64,000 nt of DNA from Cinnamomum chago (GCA_038049695.1 CP142461.1:39481501-39545500), one strand, 5' to 3'. Shown: positions 35,332 to 46,898, counted from the first letter of the stretch. The notes: a model not told the origin generated them from the sequence alone. Program-made: numbers and translations.

Positions 35332-37236
35332 TGAAAGTCCGTGATCCGAACCCTAGGAGGGGGGGTGAATAGAGTGAGCTACAAATTAGTGACCAATTTA
35401 GATTTCTTTAACATAAACTAGTCACAAGTGGTGATTAAGTAAATAAATGCGAAAGATTACAAAAACAATCACCACAAAGCATGCACCATCACACAAAGAA
35501 TTATAGTGGTTCGGCCTCAATGCCTACATCCACTACCGGCTTGTGATCCAACACCCCACCAGATTTCCACTATTTATGCTTTTCAATAGGCTAAGCAATA
35601 ACCTTTACAATATGCTTTTCAAGGCTAAGCAATAACCTCTACACTATGCTTTTCTTAGGCTAAGCAATAACCTCTTCAACCAAAAGGATGGTTATCTCTC
35701 TAAGTAGTGTCTATAATATACTTGATGGAGATACAATTAATAGCTCATTACAATGCCTCTTAATTAGGAGGATATGAAAGTGAAAATCTAATTCACACAC
35801 ACACACACACACTGAATGCAAAGATGAATGCACAATGTGTATGTATGATGTCCTCAATCAATTTGAAACCAAAAGCTCATAAATGTATGCCAAAGGCTTT
35901 TAAAAGTTTTAGCTCATAAAAACATTTATGATTGAGGAAAGAATCCTAATCACATGTTAAAAATAACTTGTAAAAGATATACATATGTATTCTAAACAAG
36001 TTGTGAAATTCTAAGAACAAAACATGTGATGCATAGGGATGTCAATCAAATTAACAATGTAGCTCAATATGTGTATGCTATAAGCATAAAACATAAAAAT
36101 AGATTTGATTGAAGTTAGGGGACAAATCATATGTAATTATAAATTCAACTTGAAAATGATATACCTATCGATGCAAAGCAAGTTGTGAAACTTTAAAACA
36201 AAAGTACATATGATTTGTGAAGTTGTTGAATCCAAAACATAAGATAGATTTGAAAGTGATTTTCTTATGATGAAAATCAGCAACCAAAGATTCAACAAAG
36301 TATAGGAATCATGTTACATAAAATTTCAAAGGTGTTTTCATTGACATGATTTACTTAGATATAACAATTGAAGTGCTACTTGGATTGAATCAAGGTGATG
36401 CATCAAAAACAATAGATCAATTCAAAACATAAACATGTTAAGGACACAACAAATTATAGTTTATCATGCTAGAAAAGATTTACCAAAAATTAAAGCAAAG
36501 CATGAAAACATATGATTAAGAAAAGTAAAGCTTACTTAGTGATTTAACTCAATGGAACCAAGCTTTAGCTCTCCAAATGACCCCTTTCATCCCTTAGCTC
36601 ATTCCCCTTTGATTGGCCTCAAAACACCTCCAGGAGTATCCTTTAGATCCCCTTTTTTCTTTAGGAATGAGCCACTATTTATACCCAAAAACTGCCCAAC
36701 GGCTAGTCCTCGGTCAACCCCATGACCCCCAGGTTGACCTGGTACTCAACGGTAAAAAATCTGACCGTTTCAAAAAGTAGCCCAACGGCTCTTTCCCGGT
36801 CGACCGCATGTGTGGCCGGTCGACCGGGTCCATGGGCTCGGTCGACCGAGCACACTGCAGGCCGACCCGGGCCCAGAGACCAAATTCCCCTAAAATTCAT
36901 ACTTCCAAAGTATTTCTTTGAGCGGAATTTTTGGGCCACTGAATCAAGCTTGGAATCATGATTTAAATCAAACTGAGAGGTTTAAAATCATGAAACATAA
37001 AAAGCCTAAAAAGATTTGAAAGATTTAAAACATATAGGCTTGCTTGATTCATAAAACTTCTTTTCAAATTAAAATGCATCCAAGTTAAAAATCAAAACAT
37101 GCATAAATCAATATTTCTAACAATGCATGTGTAAATCAAGATTTCAAGTTTTTCTAAAACAATGCATGTGTGAAAATTCAAATGATGCTAATATGATAAT
37201 GCATCCATCAAATCGCAATATACAAAATTTATAACA
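35332..37236 (-). repeat. B3 5' LTR
   Basis: This uninterrupted 1,905-bp B LTR ends ATAACA at 37236. It contains three tandem GGCTAAGCAATAACCT units (35576-35680), an AC microsatellite near 35795, the palindrome cluster (36695-36865) and a TATA-like TATTTATAC at 36675. Confidence 0.9.
36695..36865. repeat. Palindrome cluster in B3 5' LTR
   Basis: CCCGGTCGACCG, CCGGTCGACCGGG and CTCGGTCGACCGAG words occur beside an AACGGT...GACCGTT hairpin, immediately upstream of the TATA-like site in the sense direction. Confidence 0.8.
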
Positions 37237-37850
37237 GGCCCAAGACTCCTTGGCTAAGATGGCCTATGCTATGGATCATGTCGTAACAGGCCAGCCTACT
37301 CAATGCGGTCCATGGGCCAAGCATGGCCCAAGAACAGTTTTTTTCATGTTGGATTGCGCGATACCCGGCGGCCGCTCCCAATTTGTACCCCAGGCAAGGC
37401 CCAACATCAGAACTTGCGGCTCCCTAAGACTTTAATCTTTCCATCTTATCCCCCTCCCGTATCTCTCTATGTGCTCCTTTTAGAGAGATTTTCTCTTTTA
37501 TCACCTTTGATTAGAGGATGAGAGATAAGGCTTCCTATGATCGTCCCTCTTCATTAATCTCTTGAAGAGTTTTGGCTTAGGAACTTTTGCATTTTGAGCC
37601 TAATCTTGCTGACCCAAGCCGTCCATCATCTCACTCCGCAATCAGTCCGTCCACCTTACTCTAGAATCATGTAGAGAGTGAAATAGATGGGTTAAATTTC
37701 TAGCTGACGATTTTAGACCTCCAAATCGAGTGTTAAATCCTAATTCATGTTTGCAGTTGCCGATGCAACAAGACTGCAATACTCAGTACTTATGTTTGAG
37801 GTTCTTGTCAATCATTTCCCATAAAATTGAGATTTTGTTTTAGCTTTTGC
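37237..37850. other. Unassigned sequence between B3 and the MITE
   Basis: I see no gene, terminal repeats or family resemblance here. A 61-codon plus frame from 37250 has no recognisable motif. Confidence 0.3.
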
Positions 37851-37858
37851 ATGGGAGG

Positions 37859-38222
37859 TGGGGAAGGCAACGGGGTGGGTTCAATAAGGGTTCAGGTAAA
37901 CCCAAGCCCGCCCCCATCTCAAATTTATCTCATCCAAACCCAACCCACCTTGTGACGGGTCACTGGGATGTGATACCTAGCCCGCCCTTTTTAGGTGGGT
38001 CAAGTAAAATTTTAAAATTAAAATTTTTTAAAATAAGTAAGGTATAGATTTTTGTCTATTATTTTAGTAATAAGTACACATATAGTATATAGTTAGGGCA
38101 GAGCGGGTTAGGACAATAAAACTCAAACCTGCCTCACACCAAGAAAACCACTACGAAACCCGCCCCCGATAAGAGCGGGTTGGGGCAGGTCCACATTTAT
38201 AGCTGATCCTTTGTCATCCCTA
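37859..38222. mobile_element. hAT-type MITE
   Basis: This 364-bp element is bounded by an exact 8-bp TSD, ATGGGAGG, at 37851-37858 and 38223-38230. The ends form imperfect inverted repeats: TGGGGAAGGCAACGG at the left, and TAGGGATGACAAAGG when the right end is read on the minus strand. An 8-bp TSD with (T/C)AGGG-type ends is typical of hAT elements. The inside is GC-rich with GGTGGGT / CCCGCCC words and has no transposase, so it is non-autonomous. Confidence 0.8.
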
Positions 38223-38643
38223 ATGGGAGGAATTATAAACTATCATAGTCCTCAACTAGCCTAATCTATCCGTCCGTGTGTGAGGCCCCACCCCTTGTGG
38301 ACCCTCACTTATGTTTAAATTGTGTAAATTAAAGTATATTTTAGTTAATTATACTACTTAACAGGGGTTAGCAAGGGTAGTCTAGTATTTTCCTAGGATT
38401 TTAGCCTATTTTCTAGGAATTAATCCATTTTTATATTTTCTAGAACCTATAGGGTGTTTATTAGACTTTTATAGGTTTGTTAGTTAGTTAGAGACCCCTG
38501 TTAGTAATTAGAATTAATAGAAGAGGTTTCCACATGAGAATATATAAACTACACCTAAAATTTCCTAATTGCCCATGTACTTATCCTAAACTTCAAATGA
38601 AACTAAAAAGGCACTTTGGACATTTCCTTTTCAACTCAAAATC

Positions 38644-38654
38644 TATAAATAAAA
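38644..38654 (+). promoter_or_regulatory. TATA box of D LTR
   Basis: TATAAATAAAA is followed about 30-60 bp later by a long CT-rich stretch, as in a plant LTR promoter and leader. Confidence 0.6.
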
Positions 38655-39384
38655 AGCCCCTCCTCATTTCCAACTAGCTCGTCCTCTCTTGTCTCTCATT
38701 TTCCCCTCTATTTCTCTCTTCCTTCCCTCATTTTCCTCCATCTCTCTCATTTCCCTCCAATTCTCTCTCTAAAATCCTAGATTTAGGGTTTCTACCTACA
38801 AGGAAGGAGAATTCTCTAAAAGCTATTGTTGTTATCTCGCCTAAGGATCTCTCTCATCTCCTAGATCTCTACAAGATAAGGTAACTCTCTCTAGCTCAAT
38901 TTCTATGAATTGCCCTTTCTCTCTCTAGAATTCCATTTCCCTTGATGCAATTCTCTTGTGGATCTAGGTTTAAGAGCTGTAGATCTCTGTAGATCTGAGT
39001 TTTTGGGTTGCTTGAGAGATTGGAAGCCATAGGAGCTTGGATTTCTCTTTTCTAGCCATTTTCATTGCAATTGGATTGGAGGCAACTACAATATACCTAT
39101 TTAGCATAGAATGCATGCTTTTCATTATTTAATTCTATAATTCTCATTCATATGGTGTTTGATTGTTAGATCTACCTCTTCAAGCCTTGTTTTCTTGGAT
39201 TTTGGCCTTCATGGATGAGTTTTTCTCATTTGGATGATTAATGGCTCAATTGATGATGGATTTGTGATGGATGGAGTGATTTAAATGTTTAGGCATGGTT
39301 TTATGATGAATTGACGAGATTTGGATGGGTTTTGATGGAAATTGGATTAAAATGGAAGAGCTACAGAAATCTAGAAATTGTAAT

Positions 39385-39720
39385 TTCCAGTGTACCCAAT
39401 CAACCACCCTTGGAGGATGTCGACCGGATACAAAGGAGACTCAAAAAAATAACTAGGGACTGAAAAACCTCTCAGCCATTGAAATCCAGTGTACCTAGTC
39501 GACCACCTTGGCTAGGATGTTGACCGGGCACACTGTAGAATTTTAGAAAATAGAATTTTGACTGCCAGGTTTTTGTTCAGAATCTTTGTGTAATCGGTCG
39601 ACACCCTATCCATGATGTTAACCAGATACACTAGATAGGATGTCGACCTGTGAGTTGGAATCCTGACTTCTCCAGTGTATCCGATCGACCACCCTTGGAG
39701 ATGTCGACCGAATACACTGT
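39385..39720. repeat. GTGTACC/GTCGACC word cluster in D LTR
   Basis: At least four CAGTGTA(C/T)CC-(A/G)-(A/T)TC(G/A)ACCACC words alternate with GATGTCGACCGG(A/G)(T/C)ACA. They resemble the words in C4 and in the B LTRs. Confidence 0.7.
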
Positions 39721-40469
39721 AGTCAGTGATTTCCAGTTTTGTGTAATTCGATGTTGTGATCTTTTGTGGGGCTCATTGACTTTCCAATTGGACTTCCATT
39801 GATTTGCCAAGCATAAGTTAAGGGTTGTGTTTGGCCTTGACTTATGGAGGCCACCAAAGTAGGCTCTAGTGTATTGATTTGGATTTCGATTAAACCCTTA
39901 AACGTCGTCGAAGATGGTCGTAAGTTTAGGAGCACCAAAACACCTTACTTTCGCAACTGAAACTTCATTTAGGAATTGAATTGACTGACAAAGACCTGGA
40001 CCCAAAAAAATGGTCCATGACCTAGGATTGGACTTTGTTATTCTCCCATTTGATTGGCATGTTTATCGGAATGTATTAGACTATATTTATTGTTGTTCAC
40101 TCTTATATTTTTTTAGTGTTTCATACTTATTAATTAAATGAAAATTGGAAGACCTAAACTTAGGATTTCCTAGTGATGACCCGTTGTGATGAATAGAGAT
40201 CATTTGACCCATATCTATGGCTAGGCGGGGCATCATATTGCCTAAGGATGGATGGGTGTATTACCTTAGATGAAGAGGACTGTTATTATGGATTTAAAAC
40301 CAATTTATGAATGGAAAATGGACTGAATAATGCTGGAAATGGATAGTGATGATGTAATCGGATTGTATTGGACTAAAACCTTGACATGGTCGATCGTGGC
40401 CGTGGATTTGATGATGGACTTGGACTAGGGATTGTATGTTTGGAGTGGACTTGGATACCGAATGATGAG

Positions 40470-42110
40470 AATGTAAGATGTTATATTTTTCTACCTTAAT
40501 GTTTAGTCCTTTATACTCATTTGATGCCTAAATGTACTCATTATTCTTATATTTTGATTTAGGATGCAATTGGAGGGCTAAGCGCGAAAAGAAGCTAATT
40601 GGACAATTTTAGATGAATTTTCGCATCGCTTCGCAAGCTGGGCATAACTCTCCCATCCGAGCTCCGATGGAGACGATTCAAGATACCGTGGAACGACAAA
40701 AGAAGGTGATCATATTTGATGCTGAATGAATGGAGCTGATTCGAAACCAGGTCTTGTTTAGAGGAAATCAAGCAGAAGGGCATTATGGTAAATTTGAAGA
40801 AATCAGGAGTTCATCGAAACATATCCAATATTGGGCTCATATTGTGCAGAACGAGAAATAGTGCAACTTTAATTCTTAGTTCGAGTCCAACAGAAGCCCG
40901 AACGAGAAGATATGGTCAAGAAGAAGATTTTGACTAAGTTAGAATTTAATTGATTATTTTATTAAATTCCATCTCCAATCCCAAGCCACTTCAAATTCTC
41001 TCACGGGTGCACTCCATCTCCAATGTCTTCTATTCTCTTTATCTCATATCATCCTCTCCTACTTTATCTCTCCCTCATTCCTTTTTCTCTCCATCACATG
41101 GGCCAACTACCTATCTTTTCTCTCCACCTCACCCTTTCCCATTAAAACTCTACCATCTCACAAGCAATTTTCTCTCATCCTCTCATCCACGTGTCTTATT
41201 CCATCCCTACCTCTCCACCCTATATGAAGCGATCCCCACAGACCTTCTTCACCAGCGATTTCTCTCCATATCTCTCTTTTTCTTTCTCTCATTCTCCCTT
41301 CTTTTTCCATTTAATTTATTTTTGCAAGTTAGCATGGCCCTGCGTGGCTAATTTTCTGTAATTGGTTGAAGGAGACTGAAGCCTCGGAATAAATACTGTG
41401 AGATCTAATTTATTTTCATTGTTCAATTTATGCTTTGAATATGGGTTGTTCTTCTATGCTTAATTTGTTATCATGATTGTTTCGTTTAATTGATAGGATG
41501 CATACTAGTTTATTTTTCGTTGCAATCTACAGCTAAATTAGAAATCAAATCCGTAATTGTTTGATCCCTCAAATTTGTGAAGCAACTGATATTTAATAAT
41601 TTACTGCGTCAGTAATTGTTAGATATTAGGAAGAACACTTGGCTAAATTAAATGCAACCGTGTGTGCTTGTGTTATTTGGGTTCATCGATCTCTTTGATT
41701 TTAATGCTTTTACTAAATCAAATCTATAGCGCTTGTCTTAGGTTGTTTAGTAATTAGGGTTAATTAGAGCGCTTGTTTTCTAATTAACTAATTAAGGAGT
41801 TAGGAATTTAATTCCAACGATGAATATTCAAAGTGTAAATTGATTTATTTTTGCATCAATGATCAGTTCTGAATTTCCGATGGTGGATGTTAACTTTGAC
41901 CAATGCTTGCTCATTTGATTGAATTCGTTACCTTATTGCTCTTTATTTGTTTTTATTTGTTTTTGCTTCCAGTATAATCAAAACCCCCATCTTTGATCAC
42001 ATAGCATAAAACTTGGTTAGACACTCTCCGAGGGAACGATCCTTACTCGCACTACTACATTTATTATTTTTGGAGTAAAGGTTTTATTATATTTGGGTGC
42101 CGGCGACAGC
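40470..42110 (+). mobile_element. LTR-like sequence inside D (possibly Athila/Tat-type, boundaries uncertain)
   Basis: The stretch starts near TGTAAGATGTTATATTTTT. It has 'CGCTTCGCAAGCTGGGCATAAC', a long pyrimidine tract (40966-41330) with TATATGAAG at about 41221, and ends with 'CTCCGAGGGAACGATCC' then GGTGCCGGCGACAGCA. Such an ending resembles LTR plus tRNA-Asp-type PBS in Athila-like elements. No TSD was found, so it could also be part of D. The 133-codon frame in the pyrimidine tract is compositional. Confidence 0.4.
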
Positions 42111-42243
42111 ACGACCACCAGACCTTCTATAGACATGTTATGACCTTGCTCGTGCAAGGATAGCCTAGACAGACACAGACCTTAACTTGTTTCCTTTAGT
42201 CGGCATTAAACATTCACTCAGTTATTATAAGCTTAGTTGTTGG

Positions 42244-42762
42244 TGTGACGCCCCGGAGTCCCACATCGACTATAGAGAGGAAAGTGAATGGGGTTATATG
42301 TAGAGCTTACACCCTTACCTTGCATGAGGCCTTTTGATGGGTTGAGGCCCTTCAGAAGCAAAACTGTGAGGTCCGTGGGCCAAAGCGGATAATATCATGC
42401 ATGTGTGAAGGGTGGGGCGTTACAAATAGTATCAGAGCTGACTCTAGATTAGTTCAAGTGGGCAGGTCTCCATGTGGGTCCCCTGCCGTGGCTTGGTGCA
42501 AGTGGGCAGGTCTCCATGTGGGCGGGCCAAGAGGGCTGGCAGGCTACTGCACGGGGACGTACAGCCCTAAGGGGGGTGGAATGTGACGCCCCGGAGTCCC
42601 ACATCGACTATAAATAGGAAAGTGAATGGGATTATATGTAGAGCTTACACCCTTACCTTGCATGAGGCCTTTTGATGGGTTGAGGCCCATCAAAAGCAAA
42701 ACCGTGAGGCCCTTGGGCCAAAGCGGACAATATCATGCATGCGTGAAGGGTGGGACGTTATA
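42244..42762 (+). mobile_element. Intact TRIM (terminal-repeat retrotransposon in miniature)
   Basis: This 519-bp element has two 181-bp LTRs (42244-42424 and 42582-42762, about a dozen differences by eye), both starting TGTGACGCCCCGGAG. An initiator-Met-type PBS (TAGTATCAGAGC, 42427-42438, one mismatch) and a polypurine tract (AAGGGGGGTGGAA, 42569-42581) lie between them. The TSD GTTGG is exact at 42239-42243 and 42763-42767. There is no coding capacity. LTR2 contains a perfect 11-bp hairpin (42669-42679 with 42686-42696); in LTR1 the hairpin has two mismatches. Confidence 0.95.
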
Positions 42763-43678
42763 GTTGGACTGATAATCCTTAGTGTGAGCTACTTATTATG
42801 GATGAGGCTATCATGATGAGCTATGGATAGACGGCTGGTGGACTTCGGTAGCACTCTATATATTCCTTAGGATTATTGTATTGTTATTATTATTGGCGGG
42901 GCTTGTCGTCCGATGCATTATACTTTATTTTCTCTGCCGCCACTGGACAACAGTATGGGAGGGCTGCAGCATAATATCCAGCGGTAGTCAGCTCGTGTGA
43001 ATGTGCCACATTGATAGATGGTAGATTAGATGCTTTATTTTCATATTAGTTCCATAAGCTATACTTTGCATGATTGCCTAGCATTGTACCTTTATTACTC
43101 TCATAATATTATTATCGTCTCTATTCTTTATTGACGCATACATCCTATGTTACTTGTATACCGTGCCTTGCCAAATCCTTGGATCTAACCTATCATTTGG
43201 TGTTTAGGTATTATCCTTGACCATGAGGGCGACGCGCTCGTTAAGGCGCCCGTACTGGATGAATACGGGTGGGGACCGGTAGACTAGGAGGCCGAGCCAA
43301 AGACTTGAGTGCTTGCACTTGGGGATTGAGCTAGACTTTGTTTTGGGTTTGAGTGTGATTTGTGTGAGCAGGGTGGGACTATTCATTGATATGCACTTAT
43401 ATCTCACACCTTGAGATATAGACTAGACTTGTCTCGTGCTACATTTTCTTCATGTTCAATTGAAACATTTATTGCTTCCGCTATTATCTAATATTGCTTC
43501 TGCTATTTTCTTTATGCTTCCGCACTTAATCGTTGATTACATATGTTATTAAAAAAAAGTTTTATAATGGACCTCATTGCGGACCTATGATCTTGGAAGT
43601 TTTAGATTTTCAGGGAAGTAGCGCGCCAAATTTAAGCACCTTGGCGGTAAATTCGATATTCGGAATTGGGGTGTTACA

Positions 43679-44148
43679 TCGGTAGTCATTCCTTGCGTGC
43701 TCCATTCCTTCGTTGTGCTTCAATTGAGTTATTTTCACCATAGCACTTTGCTCGAGTGCTCTGTGTTCCACCACAAGACACGTTCTAACTATGCTCTGTT
43801 GGAGCCAAGGTGAGGTAGGATGCCCTCTAACGTTGTACTATCCTAGGTTTCTACTAAAGGGAGATGATTTGATGACACTAAGGATATTGACCTTTGTTTC
43901 TTCCACCCTTTTTTAGAAGACATTTCTTAAAATTCCTAATAATTCAATTCCATGCATGCAAACTAGCGGTTAAGTATTCTTATAATCTAATTGAGAACTA
44001 GAAAAATCAAAAGGGCAACAAGAGTTTGTAAAGCAAATGTTTCTGTCCAAGACAATCTGAAGTGAAACATTTTGAAAATAATTTCCTTATTTTCTTTTGG
44101 TAAATATTTTGAAAGTAGTCATGATGAACATAACACCCTCATTAAATT
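43679..44148. other. Unassigned sequence
   Basis: This 470-bp stretch lies between the D LTR and a B fragment. No coding or repeat structure was recognised. Confidence 0.3.
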
Positions 44149-45017
44149 TGAAAGTCCAAGCTCCGAACCCAAGAGAGGGGGAGGGGGGGTTGGAATGGGG
44201 TGAGCTTAAATTAGTGACCAATTCTGCCAAATTTTAACTTCTTCAAATCAATTAGTTACAAGTAATGATTATGAAACTAACTGTGGAAGCTATAAAGATA
44301 AATCACTACAAAGCATACACCATAACACAATGATTTATAGTGATTCGGCCTCAATGCATACATCCACTCCCGGCTTGTGTTCTTACACCCCACTGGCAAT
44401 CCACTATCTATGATTTTCAATAGGCTAAGCGATAACCTTTAGAAAATGATTTTCAAGGCCAAGCCATCACCTTAGAATATGCTTTACAAGGCTAAGCAAT
44501 AACCTCTTGGGTTTTATGGTTTACTCCTAACCTTTACACTTTTGCTTTTCTAAGGCTAAGCACTAACCTATGCAACCAAAAGGTTGGTTATCTCTCTAAG
44601 TAGTACTAGCGTACAGTTGATGGAGATACAATTGTGGCTCAATGCAATGCCTCTAAATAGGAGGATATAAAAGTGAAAATCGAACTCACACATACACTAT
44701 ATGAAAGCAAAGATAAATGCTCAATGTGTATGCATGATGTCCTCAATCAATTTTGAAAATGAAAGCTCATAAATGTAATCCAAAGGCTTTTAAAAGTTTA
44801 AATCATAAAAGATCTTGATTGAGGTTGAAATGGTAATCACATGTTAAAAAGACAATTTGTTAAAGATATACCTATCTAGTTTAAGCAAGTTATGAAATTT
44901 CTAAAACCAAAACATGTGATGCATGAGGTCTTCAATCAAATTTTAAAATGTAGCTCAATACATGTATGCTTAAAGCATTTGAAAGTGTAAATCACAAAAA
45001 GATATTTGATTGAAGTG
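44149..45017 (-). mobile_element. B-family LTR fragment, copy B4 (truncated, diverged)
   Basis: The fragment begins TGAAAGTCCAAGCTCCGAACCC like the B LTR end and follows the family through the GGCTAAGCAATAACCT repeats and 'GATTGAGG' segments. It stops at about 45017, where the other B LTRs read 'gaagttagggg'. The remaining half is missing. It is the most diverged B copy here. Confidence 0.75.
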
Positions 45018-45212
45018 ATGGTCCGGTCCCTAGCCTAACCTGCTTTGGTCCGGGCCTTGAAATATAAATGGGGCTTGTTTGCAATTTAGGCTAGTCTTTG
45101 GATTAAGACCAAACCCAGACCAGACTGGCCCAAATAAGGAATGCTTATAATTCGCGATAGTTTGTCCAAACAATCACAAGAAATCCCGTGCAACGAATAA
45201 AAAACTAGGTTC
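45018..45212. other. Unassigned sequence with CCGGTCC / GGTCCGGGCC words
   Basis: This short stretch lies between B4 and the copia LTR. It may be the remnant of a DNA transposon, but no TSD was seen. Confidence 0.25.
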
Positions 45213-45564
45213 TGACAGGCCCAATTGACTAAATGGGATGGCTTTGTTGGCCTAGTGGGTCCAGACCAAGTGGGTTCAGGGTCATGGTTATTTTGGTAAT
45301 TATGCCGGGACTTTCTTATTGACTAAGATAGGGTTTCTTAGGGGATAAGAAAGAGATCATTATATATATGATGTAACGTGTAACCCATGGTATCCTGTAC
45401 AGATCATACATACAGAGTGAACCCAAGGAGAGTCGAGTTTCTTTCCCGTGGACGTAGGCAAGATTGTCGAACCGCGTAATTCTCTTATGTGTGATTTCTT
45501 GTTCTTGTGTGGTTGATTGATTGTTCAATCACTGATTCACGTTTTCTCATACACGCGCACAACA
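45213..45564 (+). mobile_element. Copia-type 5' LTR (family F)
   Basis: An approximately 352-bp LTR runs from TGACAGGCCC to ...GCACAACA. It has a TATA box (TTATATATATGATG, about 45359) and is followed directly by an initiator-Met PBS and a copia gag. The 3' LTR was not found. Confidence 0.7.
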
Positions 45565-45566
45565 AG

Positions 45567-45578
45567 TGGTATCAGAGC
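45567..45578 (+). other. Primer-binding site of copia element F
   Basis: TGGTATCAGAGC lies two bases after the LTR end, a full match to the initiator tRNA-Met complement. Confidence 0.9.
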
Positions 45579-46481
45579 AAGGTTTTTTAGGGTTGGATTG
45601 TGCTGCGTTTGCGATCGACGGATCAGATCAAGGGTATCCGGATTTCTACGCATGGTTCTTCATCACCGAAAAGAGAGACTGTTGGGCTACACGATCGGTT
45701 GCAGAAGACAGATCGAAGAACTGAGATCAGTTTTGAAGGCTGCAGTCACAGAGAAACTCCAGCCGCTGCCAGTTTATCTTCGCCAGAGAAAACAGAGGTT
45801 TTTCGGCCTCTGATTTTCCGCAGAACCAGAAAACAGAGGATCCGGAATCCCCATCGCTGTGCACAGGAGACCAGCGCTGCCTGGGTTCTTGAGTCGCAGC
45901 GCCGCCATCTTTCACCAGTTCACCTAAGCCAAAGAGGAAGATGACTCCCTTACAAGAGCACAGGCGCTATTTCCATCGGTTCTGGTTATAGAACCCAGAA
46001 CTCGAAGAAGAAGATGATTTTGATCCGGGTTTGGGTCAAGTCTAGGTCCACCTGACCCACCCATCTGAAGCCCAGTCCAGAGCCCTGTCCAGTTCCGTTT
46101 AGGGTCAATTCAGCCTGACCCGTTTACAAAAGCCCAGCGCAATACTGCACACGTCGGCGAACAGTACGGTCAGTAGGGGTTTGACCAGATTAATAGCTAA
46201 AAATTGCTTTCGCGATATCCGAGGTCAAATCGGAGATCCGTTTGCCCCTACAGGCTCGTTGCGAGCAGATCTACGTAGATATGGAAGAAGATTGGTAGTT
46301 TGACGGTCAATAGGAAAGTTTGACTAATCGGAGCGCAGAAAATTATTTTTGCGATATCAGAGCCATCCAGAGTCGAATTTCATATCGTTCTCCCAGCGTG
46401 CTCGTGATGACGAGATCTACAAATTGATGCAGAAATTGAGGGTAGTGAAAATTGTTTGTTTTTCTTGATTATTCAATTGAG

Positions 46482-46860
46482 ATGGAGAACAACACTATGA
46501 ACACTACCATGATCAAACTCAACCATACCAATTGCTTGATTTGAAAACCTAAGATGGAGGGTATACTCTATTGCAAAGACCTTTATGATCCCATTGAAGG
46601 GGAGAAAGCCCGACCAAAAGAGATATCTGATCCAGATTGGAAAAACATGCATAAAAAGACCATTGGCCACATCAGACAGTGGGTGGATAATAGCATATTT
46701 CATCACACGTTGGGGGCCGTGGTAAGTGTAGAGGTGGATCACAGACTAAGAAAAAGTCTGAAAAATGCTTTCATTATGGCAAGGAGGATCACAATAAGAA
46801 TAATTGCTTTGCCTTGAAGGAGGATCGCACAACAGGCTTGGGCCCAACCTATGGTGGGTT
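46482..46860 (+). pseudogene. gag: Copia gag fragment of element F
   Basis: From the ATG at 46482 the frame encodes a copia gag N-terminus (MENNTMNTT, KLNHTN, then KMEGILYCKDLYDPIEG and RQWVDNSIFHHTLGAVV). It has an in-frame TGA about 20 codons in, where the family has tryptophan. After about 85 codons the middle of gag is deleted, and the zinc knuckle appears in another frame (CFHYGKEDHNKNNC, about 46757-46800) with tyrosine in place of the second cysteine. Pol is absent. Between the PBS and gag (45579-46481) lies a non-coding leader. This is a dead 5' remnant. Confidence 0.8.
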
Positions 46861-46898
46861 TGTGGCCAGATATCGGACTCTGTTTCTGAAGTTCAGAT

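Larger units (their letters stand above)
23892..37236 (-). mobile_element. Element B3: non-coding LTR retrotransposon, left end off-window
   Basis: B3 is the outermost layer of the nest. In plus coordinates it comprises the right part of its 3' LTR (23892-27673, with solo C3 inside), interior (27674-35331, with solo B5 inside) and 5' LTR (35332-37236). The left part of the 3' LTR lies beyond element A1. The PPT (27674-27687) and PBS (35318-35329) are present. The right flank is GGCCC (37237-37241); the left TSD partner is off-window. There is no gag or pol. Confidence 0.88.
38279..43678 (+). mobile_element. Family D LTR (Tekay-like), containing an LTR-like insert and a TRIM
   Basis: The sequence opens TGTGAGGCCCCACCCC, closely resembling the start of C LTRs. 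It has a TATA box (TATAAATAAAA, 38644) and a pyrimidine-rich leader, and ends GGGGTGTTACA at 43678. Near the 3' end it has the 'CTTCCGCACTTAA' and 'GCGGACCT' words that C also has. I could not find a matching TSD, so the boundaries are inferred. It is interrupted by the sequence at about 40470-42110 and by the TRIM. Confidence 0.6.

Noticed and set aside
40950..41351. A 133-codon Ser/Leu/Phe/Pro-rich frame
   Set aside because: It is the translation of a long pyrimidine tract in an LTR leader; composition explains it.
38279..43678. TSD for the D LTR
   Set aside because: Candidate flanks (GTCCG left, TCGGT right) do not match, so no insertion-site claim is made.
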